Shown: piece by piece, positions 5,826 to 11,918 of the stretch
How positions within the stretch are numbered: the first letter of the stretch is position 1
Layout of the letters: each line of letters starts with the position of its first letter
Origin: an uncultured Clostridia bacterium
Lineage (GTDB): Bacteria; Bacillota; Clostridia; UBA1381
Direction of reading: 5' to 3'
DNA: 12,516 nt
Assembly: GCA_934486495.1 (NCBI GenBank)
Contig: CAKSPW010000064.1
Coordinates: 1 to 12,516, forward strand
Notes under the pieces: model-generated
Databases searched by the model: none
The model's input: the letters and a program-made list of their open reading frames with translations, nothing else
Told to the model about the DNA's origin: nothing
Made by a program: the position numbers and the translations under genes

Positions 5826-7217
5826 TCAAACTATATGAAGTCCGTCAACCATTACGCATCTTCTCTGGCGTGTAAACGAATGAGCTGCGGTTAAGCCTTC
5901 ACCCGTCGGGCCTGCGATTGTAAAGGTTGTATAACCCTCTCCGCCTGCGCCAATTCCGGCATATGACGGAGCGTTTTTAACGAAAATTGTAGTTTCAACA
6001 GCTCTTGCAAACTTTGTAAGATTATCTATATTCTTTGAATGGATATGAGCTGAATGACGATTGCCGTGTTCTGCGTTTACGGCCATTTTAACTGCCTCGT
6101 CAATGTTATTTACTCTTACGATTGCGAGTACAGGCATCATCATCTCTGTTTGTACAAACGGATGCATTTCTTCTGTTTCGCAAATAATAAGCTTAGCGTC
6201 AGACTCTATTCCAAGCTCCTTAAGGAAGAGCTTAGCATCCTTTCCGACCCACTTTTTATTGATTACGTACTTACCGTCCTTATTGATAAGAGCAAAACTT
6301 AAAAGCTTATCAATCTGCTCACCCTTTATAAGATAAGCGCCGTTCTTTGTCATCTCGCTGATTAACTCATCGGTAATATTTGAGAATGCAAAGCACTCTT
6401 TCTCTGCAATACACGGGAGATTGTTATCAAAGCTTGCGCCGTCAACAATATCCTTTGCCGCTTTTTTAACATCAACCGTATCGTCAACGATAACCGGCGG
6501 ATTTCCGGCACCTGCACCGATTGCTTTCTTACCGGATGATAAAAGCGCACGTACAACGCCCGGGCCGCCTGTTGCAACAAGCATACGAACAAGCGGTGAT
6601 TTCATCATTGTATTTGAAGTGTCCATTGTCGGATTTTTAACGGAAACGACTATATTCTCCGGGCCTCCTGCTTCAAGTACGGCACGGTTTACAAGGTCAA
6701 CAGCATAATTTGCTGTTTTCTTTGCGTGCGGATGCGGGTTAAATACTACACCGTTTCCTGCTGCAAGCATACCGATTGAATTACACAAAACCGTTTCGCT
6801 CGGATTTGTTGACGGAGTAATGCTTCCGATAATTCCGTACGGTGCCATTTCAATCAATGTAAGACCCTGATCACCTGTAAGTGCAACGGGATGAAGATCC
6901 TCAGTACCCGGTGTTTTGTTGGCAACGAGCTGATGCTTGATTGTCTTATCGGCAACATTTCCCATACCCGTTTCTTCAACACCGAGACGTGCCATAACGT
7001 CAGCCTCTTGCAAAATAAGCTTTCTTATGCATGAAATAATTTTTTCTCTCTGCTCGATAGAATACTCTCTGTAAAGCTCACGCGCCTTTTTAACAGCCTC
7101 AAGAGCCTCCTCCATGGTGTCAAAGACACCCTTTTGTTTTGTGCAAGCGTCCTGTATATCAATGCTTTTTACAACTTTGGCAACTATTTCGCTTACGTAT
7201 TTTTCATCTAACATCAT
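5826..7217 (-). CDS. pduP: CoA-acylating aldehyde dehydrogenase (PduP-like)
   Basis: The enzyme oxidises propionaldehyde, lactaldehyde or a similar aldehyde to acyl-CoA with NAD+ and CoA inside the microcompartment. It has 463 residues, the usual PduP/EutE length. The N-terminal helix DEKYVSEIVAKVVKSI (4-19), followed by a short linker, is a typical encapsulation peptide. Family motifs include ITPSTNPSET (133-142), ATGGPGVV (215-222), GAGAGNPPVIVDD (234-246) and the catalytic Cys269 in NNLPCIAEKE. The C-terminal part has GIGAGGEGYTTFTIAGPTGE, usual for this group. An AAAGGATG ribosome binding site precedes a double ATG, so initiation could be at 7217 or 7214. The downstream neighbours are BMC-T and PduL, which uses its product. 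The substrate is inferred from context. Confidence 0.96.
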   Translation of the reverse strand: MMLDEKYVSEIVAKVVKSIDIQDACTKQKGVFDTMEEALEAVKKARELYREYSIEQREKIISCIRKLILQEADVMARLGVEETGMGNVADKTIKHQLVANKTPGTEDLHPVALTGDQGLTLIEMAPYGIIGSITPSTNPSETVLCNSIGMLAAGNGVVFNPHPHAKKTANYAVDLVNRAVLEAGGPENIVVSVKNPTMDTSNTMMKSPLVRMLVATGGPGVVRALLSSGKKAIGAGAGNPPVIVDDTVDVKKAAKDIVDGASFDNNLPCIAEKECFAFSNITDELISEMTKNGAYLIKGEQIDKLLSFALINKDGKYVINKKWVGKDAKLFLKELGIESDAKLIICETEEMHPFVQTEMMMPVLAIVRVNNIDEAVKMAVNAEHGNRHSAHIHSKNIDNLTKFARAVETTIFVKNAPSYAGIGAGGEGYTTFTIAGPTGEGLTAAHSFTRQRRCVMVDGLHIV

Positions 7218-7242
7218 TAATTCATCCTTTCAAAATGTTATC

Positions 7243-7791
7243 TTACAATATATTACGCCATGTTTTCTCATCGGGATTTGCAATAACCGATGTATCAAGA
7301 AGCATACCGCCGTCCGCTGCCGACTGCTTTGCACGTTCAACCGACGCTGTAACGGCCGCAACATCACCTGTTAGGAACATATATGATTTTCCGCACATAC
7401 CTCTTGCAATTCGTATTTCAATCAGCTGAACTTCCGCCGTCTTTGCCGCAAAATCCGCTGCGGCTATGATAGAAGCTGCCGAATATGTTTCGACTATTCC
7501 CAGAGCCTTCGGATTTTCAATCTCCGTTGCGCCGTATATTGCAGGGAATATTGACTCATGCGGATTACCGAGAACATAGCTGTCAACAAGCCTGTCACCA
7601 TGCTTTTTCTTTGCACTTTCAACCGCAGCCTTAACAGCGCTCAAATCACCGCATATAAGAATTATGTACTTTCCGGGGCAAACAACCGTAGCCTCCATAA
7701 GCTCTATTTCCGATGTTTTTACCATTGTATCGGCTGCACTTACGCCCGATGCAACGGTCATAAACTCTACCATTGCAATTGCTTTTGCCAT
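7243..7791 (-). CDS. pduT: PduT-like BMC-T shell protein with Fe-S cysteine
   Basis: This 182-residue shell protein has two BMC domains (about 1-88 and 93-177). It closely follows Salmonella PduT. The segment TVVCPGKYIILICGD places Cys38 at the position that, in PduT trimers, holds a [4Fe-4S] cluster in the central pore. The end matches too (SVIANPDEKTW versus PduT SVIPRPHEAMW, recalled from memory). The expected role is electron passage across the shell, or cluster exchange. It lies directly after the PduS-like gene, as in pdu operons where the two proteins interact. An AGGAG site lies upstream of the ATG. Cluster binding is established for the family and inferred here from the cysteine. Confidence 0.94.
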   Translation of the reverse strand: MAKAIAMVEFMTVASGVSAADTMVKTSEIELMEATVVCPGKYIILICGDLSAVKAAVESAKKKHGDRLVDSYVLGNPHESIFPAIYGATEIENPKALGIVETYSAASIIAAADFAAKTAEVQLIEIRIARGMCGKSYMFLTGDVAAVTASVERAKQSAADGGMLLDTSVIANPDEKTWRNIL

Positions 7792-7814
7792 TTCTATCTC
7801 CTATCTGCTACACC

Positions 7815-9143
7815 TTATCGTGTACGAACAACGATATAATTATCTGTCTTTTCGATTACTTCTCCGCCGAGCGGTGTGAATATACCGCAGCCGAGCTTAT
7901 CGCCCACATCGGCTATCTTATCGCCGGCACTTACCTTATCGCCTATTGAAACAAGCGATACCGCCGGTGCGCCGATATGCTGACGCATCATAATCTTTAT
8001 TTCGGGCGGCTTTATTTCGCCGTCGTCAAGCGGTGCTTTTACCACATACGGTGTAAGACCGAGTCTGCCCAAAAGACGCTTCATTTGAACAAGTCTGTAT
8101 TCTCTCATGGGATTTACAACGCACTCCTCGCTCGGTGCCGGAGATTTGACTCCTGCCGCTCTGAGTGCCGCCTTTGCCTCACCTATAAGAGTTTTAGGCG
8201 CAAGTCCCTGCGGACAAGCATACATCTCACATACTCCGCACTGCGCACAAAATGCTGTATTTAAAACGGCTTTAATGTCATGCTCCATACCCTTTGACGC
8301 CGCTCGCATAAACAAATGCGGCTCAATGGGATGTCCCAAAAGATGTCTGGGACAAAGATCGGTACACGTTCTGCACTGACAGCATGAACTCATAGACCGT
8401 TTAATGCTCATAGTTATTCTTGCTTTTCTTTTTACTATAACGGGATGATTTTCGGGAAGTACCAAAATCGCATTTGTGGTTTTTGTTACCGCCTCATTCA
8501 AATCAGCAAGTCTGCCCGTCATAACACCGCCCGATAAATATGCGGCGTCATCTACCGTTTCACCTCCGGCAAGCTTAACAAGCTCCGAAAAGCGCACTCC
8601 GATAGGTACGTGATACGTGGTCGGATTCTTTACCGCTCCGCCTACGGTTACATATTTTTTTGTAACAGGTCTGCCTTCCGTAACGGCATAATATGTATTG
8701 AGCATTGTTTCAACGTTATACACAATACAGCCTACGGAAATCGGAATAGCTCCCGGAGGAACAATCCTGCCTGTTGATTCGTAAATTGTTATAACCTCAT
8801 CGCCTGCCGGATAAACCTCGTGCAGAAGATGAATTGATGTTTTCGGAAACGACTCGAGTTTTTCCTTAACCGCTGCTATGGCATCGGTATATGACGGCTT
8901 TACCGCCACAATTACACGCTCAGCCTCAACAGCAGTGCGTACATACTCAAGAGCCGTTAATATTTCAAATGCGTATTTTGCAAGAAGCTGTCTGTGCATT
9001 CTGAAAAGCGGTTCACATTCAGCACAGTTTAGAATAACCGTATCCGCTTTCTTATTCAGCTTCGCATACGATGGAAAACCAGCACCGCCGGCACCTACAA
9101 CGCCGCACGATTTCATTATTTCCGATAAAGCTTCAAGTTGCAT
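7815..9143 (-). CDS. pduS: PduS-like flavin/iron-sulfur oxidoreductase (RnfC-related)
   Basis: PduS family proteins take electrons from NADH through FMN to two [4Fe-4S] clusters. In B12-type compartments they reduce cobalamin. The 442-residue sequence shows the glycine-rich flavin/NADH motif GVVGAGGAGFPSYAKL (14-29), ECAECEPL-type loop (NCAECEPL, 39-46), a SLBB-type region (about 165-215), two ferredoxin-like cluster motifs (Cys254/255, 257, 260, 264 in CCQCRTCTDLCP; Cys299, 302, 305, 310 in CAQCGVCEMYACP), and a C-terminal barrel-sandwich domain (about 385-442). No membrane segment is seen. It is followed 23 bases later by pduT, its shell partner. With no B12 enzyme visible in the window, the electron acceptor is uncertain. 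GGGGG lies upstream of the ATG. Confidence 0.95.
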   Translation of the reverse strand: MQLEALSEIMKSCGVVGAGGAGFPSYAKLNKKADTVILNCAECEPLFRMHRQLLAKYAFEILTALEYVRTAVEAERVIVAVKPSYTDAIAAVKEKLESFPKTSIHLLHEVYPAGDEVITIYESTGRIVPPGAIPISVGCIVYNVETMLNTYYAVTEGRPVTKKYVTVGGAVKNPTTYHVPIGVRFSELVKLAGGETVDDAAYLSGGVMTGRLADLNEAVTKTTNAILVLPENHPVIVKRKARITMSIKRSMSSCCQCRTCTDLCPRHLLGHPIEPHLFMRAASKGMEHDIKAVLNTAFCAQCGVCEMYACPQGLAPKTLIGEAKAALRAAGVKSPAPSEECVVNPMREYRLVQMKRLLGRLGLTPYVVKAPLDDGEIKPPEIKIMMRQHIGAPAVSLVSIGDKVSAGDKIADVGDKLGCGIFTPLGGEVIEKTDNYIVVRTR

Positions 9144-9171
9144 AATTATCCCCCATTAATAAACAACGGCA

Positions 9172-9432
9172 TTAAGCCAAGCCTTCGCCGTCATCTACAA
9201 TTCCTACAATAGCTGCGTCCACCGGCGAATTATCATAATCCGTACCGTATCTTGCGGCACTGCCTGTTGCAACGAGTACAAACTCGCCGATTCCTGCGCC
9301 GATATTATCCACTGCAACAAATCTGCCCTTACTCATTGCGGAGACAGGTTCAATAATCATAAATTTACTGCCTACAAGCTTTTCATTTTTTCTCGTTGAA
9401 ACAATACTGCCAACAACTTTTCCTATAATCAT
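9172..9432 (-). CDS. eutN: BMC-P pentameric vertex protein (EutN/CcmL family)
   Basis: This 86-residue protein of the EutN/CcmL family forms pentamers that cap the twelve vertices of the shell. It has MIIGKVVGSIVSTRKNEKLV at the start, the typical FMIIEP strand and a VDNIGAGIGEFVLVATGSAA core, followed by VDAAIVGIVDD near the end. It is the only vertex protein in the window, so it probably serves the whole shell. A GAGGGG site lies about 12 bases before the ATG, a longer spacing than in neighbouring genes. A strong hairpin (9455-9500) separates it from the hexamer genes, consistent with the low copy number required of vertex proteins relative to hexamers. Confidence 0.95.
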   Translation of the reverse strand: MIIGKVVGSIVSTRKNEKLVGSKFMIIEPVSAMSKGRFVAVDNIGAGIGEFVLVATGSAARYGTDYDNSPVDAAIVGIVDDGEGLA

Positions 9433-9454
9433 TAAATTTTCAGTCCCCTCATAG

Positions 9455-9500
9455 TTTCGCCGTTTTCTCTGCGGATCGGTATCCGCAGAGAAAAGCGAAA
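9455..9500 (-). other. Strong intercistronic stem-loop between hexamer and vertex genes
   Basis: Positions 9463-9476 pair perfectly with 9481-9494 (14 bp, arms TTTTCTCTGCGGAT and ATCCGCAGAGAAAA) around a 4-base loop. The stem continues with TTTCGC / GCGAAA (9455-9460 with 9495-9500) after a 2-base bulge, for about 20 bp in total. On the transcribed strand no U-run follows (it continues CGGCGAAAC), so it is not a canonical terminator. It probably stabilises the upstream hexamer mRNA against 3' exonucleases, acts as a processing site, or partly attenuates downstream genes. Confidence 0.8.
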
Positions 9501-9522
9501 ATTATACGTCTTTGAATTTGCC

Positions 9523-9894
9523 TTATTTAAGTGTCGGCAAAATCTTTTCAACATCGCCATGCGGGCGCGGTATAACGTGAGTTGCAATAATCTCACCGAG
9601 CTTTGTAGCCTTTGCTCCGCCTGCCTCAACAGCAGCCTTAACAGCGCCTACATCACCTCTTACCATAACGCTTACAAGTCCCGAACCTATCTTTTCTGTT
9701 CCGATAAGCTCAACGTTTGCAGCCTTAAGCATGGAATCAGCAGCTTCAATAGCAGCTACAAGACCTCTTGTTTCAATCATTCCGAGTGCTTCCTGTGCCA
9801 TTTTTTTCTCCTCCTTAACCGTTTTTACTTCTTTAGCGGCAACTTCCTCTTCCGAGGCCTTACCGTTTATTTTGACCTTTTTAGTATTAGCCAT
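9523..9894 (-). CDS. BMC-H hexameric shell protein with N-terminal extension (two possible starts)
   Basis: The BMC-H domain occupies residues 32-123 and is about 83 percent identical (76 of 92 by eye) to the adjacent hexamer protein, including pore segment KIGSGLVSV and the end HVIPRPHGDVEKILPTLK. Before it lies a charged, lysine/glutamate-rich extension of 31 residues (MANTKKVKINGKASEEEV...), absent from the neighbour. Both starts look usable. The first ATG (9894) has AAGGGTGA 6 bases upstream and lies 19 bases after the previous stop. The internal ATG (9801) has a perfect AAGGAGG 8 bases upstream and yields a 92-residue protein like the neighbour. Long and short forms may both be made, recalling PduB and PduB' in the Pdu compartment. 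The protein forms facets; the extension probably faces cargo or assists assembly (inference). Confidence 0.92.
   Translation of the reverse strand: MANTKKVKINGKASEEEVAAKEVKTVKEEKKMAQEALGMIETRGLVAAIEAADSMLKAANVELIGTEKIGSGLVSVMVRGDVGAVKAAVEAGGAKATKLGEIIATHVIPRPHGDVEKILPTLK
9810..9816 (-). promoter_or_regulatory. Internal ribosome binding site in the extended BMC-H gene
   Basis: A perfect AAGGAGG on the minus strand lies 8 bases before the in-frame internal ATG at 9801, where homology to the unextended paralog begins (MAQEALGMIETRG). It encodes part of the charged extension (Lys-Glu-Glu) and may also drive a second, short translation product. The extension's lysine/glutamate codons naturally resemble Shine-Dalgarno sequence, so chance is possible. 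Confidence 0.6.
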
Positions 9895-9913
9895 ATCAAA
9901 TCACCCTTTTAAA

Positions 9914-10192
9914 TTATTTAAGAGTCGGCAAAATTCTCTCAACATCATTGTGAGGACGGGGTATTACATGTACAGCAACAAGCTCGCCGAGTCTTTGAGC
10001 AGCAGATGAACCTGCCTCTGTTGCAGCCTTAACAGCACCAACGTCACCTCTTACCATAACGCTTACGAGTCCGGAACCGATTTTCTCTGTTCCGATAAGT
10101 GTTACCTCTGCAGCCTTTACCATTGCGTCAGCAGCCTCGATTGATGCTACGAGACCTCTTGTTTCTATCATACCTAATGCTTCCTGTGCCAT
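9914..10192 (-). CDS. pduA: BMC-H hexameric shell protein (PduA-like)
   Basis: This 92-residue single-domain shell protein is the likely major facet tile. It begins MAQEALGMIETRGLVASIEA, has the pore-lining KIGSG (37-41) and the RGDVGAVKAA segment, and ends HVIPRPHNDVERILPTLK. Hexamers of this type let small polar molecules such as propanediol through while slowing aldehydes. An AGGAGGA site lies 10 bases before the ATG, one of the stronger sites in the operon, which fits a high-abundance shell component. It and the next gene are tandem duplicates that differ at about 16 positions, mostly after residue 57. Confidence 0.96.
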   Translation of the reverse strand: MAQEALGMIETRGLVASIEAADAMVKAAEVTLIGTEKIGSGLVSVMVRGDVGAVKAATEAGSSAAQRLGELVAVHVIPRPHNDVERILPTLK

Positions 10193-10234
10193 TTTAAAAA
10201 TCCTCCTATAATTTTTTATATTAAATTTAATTTA

Positions 10235-11434
10235 TTACATCATGTCGTCCGCAATAATTGCGATTTTAAGCCCCTTCATTGCAAGATTGGTCTTGTGAGC
10301 TTCGTTAATCTCCGAAAGCGGATATTTATGAGTAATCAGCTTCTCCATAGGAAGTCCGATACCCTTTGCACGCTTAAGAAAATCAAACGTTGTTGCATAA
10401 TCACGCAGTGTATATACCCATGAGCCTACGAGTGTAATCTCCTTTGAGCACATATCAAAATGCGGATTTATTGTAGCGTCACCGCCGTTTATGAAGAAAC
10501 CGAGCTCGCAAAGTCCGCCGCCGTTTCTTATAAACTTATATATATTGCTGTGAGCTGCCGGTGAACCTGTGCACTGGAATGCAAAATCTGCAAGATGACC
10601 GCCGAAAGCGTCATTTACAGCGCCTGCAAGTGCCTCTATACCGTTATGGTCCTTAAAGTTTACAGACTTTTCAGCGCCCATTTCCTTTGCAAAGTTAAGG
10701 CGTTGTTCGTTTCCGTCAACAGCAACTATATTCTCAATACCCATCGTTCTGAGCACTGCTATACAGATAAGACCGATAGGTCCGCAGCCCTGAACAACAA
10801 CTCTTGAATTAAATCTTAAAATACCTGTTGTCTTTGCTCTCTCAACGGCGTGTACAAGCACGGCGCACGGCTCGATTAATATTCTCTCATCAAGGCTTAA
10901 GTCGCTTACGTTAAATATCGTAGAGCCGCCTCTTACCAATATGTAATCAGAGAACCAGCCGTTAAGATGAATATCGTCATCGGGAAGAAGTCCGTAAACG
11001 TCTGCACCGCCGACATTCTTTTTGTTAAGGTCGAACATTTCAATATCGGGATCGTCCTTAAAAATCATACAGGTTACAACCTTGTCTCCGATTTTCAAAT
11101 CCTTGCCCGCACTGTCCTTCTTAACGTTCTTACCCATTTTAACTATTCTTCCCGTACCCTCGTGACCGAGTGCAACAGGAATAAGTCCGAACGGGTCTCT
11201 CTTGAACTCATGAGCGTCTGTTCCGCATATTCCGCAGCCTTCAACCTTAACGAGTATGTCATCGTCTCCGACCTGAGGAATAGGGAATTCCTTTACATCA
11301 TAGTGTTCAAGAGCGGTAAGCATAGCAACTCTTGCTTTTTCGGGAACACTGTTGTCTGCCGCAGCGGACGGTGTATTTCCCTGCATTCCTGCGAGTACTT
11401 GCTTTACTATCTGTTCAATCTCGTTTGAATTCAA
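10235..11434 (-). CDS. Zinc-type medium-chain alcohol dehydrogenase, probably encapsulated
   Basis: This 399-residue member of the zinc-dependent MDR superfamily probably reduces lactaldehyde or propionaldehyde, or works in reverse, to balance NAD+/NADH in the compartment. Catalytic zinc motifs are GCGICGTD (Cys67), GHEGTG (90-95) and EPC (188-190). The Rossmann motif GCGPIG (216-221) followed by VAVDGN (Asp240) suggests NAD(H). The four-cysteine structural zinc lobe of many ADHs is absent. The N-terminal NEIEQIVKQVLAGMQ (4-18) plus a Ser/Ala-rich linker is a typical encapsulation peptide. The start is uncertain. A GTG at 11443 abuts the AAAGGA site with no spacing, whereas the TTG at 11434 is 8 bases from AAGGAG and is preferred. 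Upstream and downstream genes are 13 and 42 bases away. Confidence 0.93.
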   Translation of the reverse strand: MNSNEIEQIVKQVLAGMQGNTPSAAADNSVPEKARVAMLTALEHYDVKEFPIPQVGDDDILVKVEGCGICGTDAHEFKRDPFGLIPVALGHEGTGRIVKMGKNVKKDSAGKDLKIGDKVVTCMIFKDDPDIEMFDLNKKNVGGADVYGLLPDDDIHLNGWFSDYILVRGGSTIFNVSDLSLDERILIEPCAVLVHAVERAKTTGILRFNSRVVVQGCGPIGLICIAVLRTMGIENIVAVDGNEQRLNFAKEMGAEKSVNFKDHNGIEALAGAVNDAFGGHLADFAFQCTGSPAAHSNIYKFIRNGGGLCELGFFINGGDATINPHFDMCSKEITLVGSWVYTLRDYATTFDFLKRAKGIGLPMEKLITHKYPLSEINEAHKTNLAMKGLKIAIIADDMM

Positions 11435-11447
11435 AATTGTCACTCCT

Positions 11448-11915
11448 TTATGAAATCAGCTTTTCAAAGTAATCTCTTCCGTAGGCACTGAGGAATGTAT
11501 CCTGCTCCTCACTTCCGCCGCTCACTCCGAGTCCGCCGATTATTTTATTTCCTATTTTAAGCGGATCGCCTCCGCCGAAAATAACTATTTTACCGCCGTT
11601 GGTATGCTGTATTCCGTACAACTCACCGCCCGGCGCACTTAATTTTTTCAGCTCCGCCGTTGACATCTTAAGCGCCGAAACGGTGTAAGCTTTTCCGAGC
11701 GCAATATCATAGCTTGCGATAAACGCATCGTCCATACACTCGACCAACACGGGTCTTGCCGCCGCATCCGATACGGCCACAACGGCATTTACACCTATTT
11801 CCTTTGCTTTTTTTCTGACAGCAGACGAAATACGCTGTGCCAAATCAAGCGTCATATGAAAGCTGATTGCCGCCGCAGCCGCTTCGGCAATTTTTTTAAT
11901 TTTATCGTCCGTCAT
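11448..11915 (-). CDS. GlcG/HbpS-like (PduO C-terminal domain family) protein
   Basis: This 155-residue single-domain protein belongs to the Haem_degrading/GlcG family, which also forms the C-terminal domain of PduO. Recognisable segments are VAVSDAAARPVLVECMDDA (46-64), ALGKAYTVSALK (72-83), a GGGDP turn (114-118) and IIGGLGVSGGSEEQD (125-139). Some members bind haem (HbpS, PduO C-domain); others have no known ligand. It is often found with microcompartments, but its role there is unsettled. The ATG lies 3 bases after the aldolase stop with only a weak GGTAA upstream, so its translation is probably coupled to the aldolase. Its own stop codon overlaps the ribosome binding site of the next gene. 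Confidence 0.9.
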   Translation of the reverse strand: MTDDKIKKIAEAAAAAISFHMTLDLAQRISSAVRKKAKEIGVNAVVAVSDAAARPVLVECMDDAFIASYDIALGKAYTVSALKMSTAELKKLSAPGGELYGIQHTNGGKIVIFGGGDPLKIGNKIIGGLGVSGGSEEQDTFLSAYGRDYFEKLIS

Positions 11916-11918
11916 GAC

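Noticed and set aside
9455..9500. Intrinsic terminator after the hexamer genes
   Set aside because: The stem is strong, but no U-run follows on the transcribed strand and eutN plus the remaining operon genes follow at once; kept as a stem-loop of other function.
9432..9629. 65-codon minus-strand frame between BMC-H and EutN
   Set aside because: It overlaps the BMC-H gene in another frame and passes through the long hairpin; no recognisable protein.
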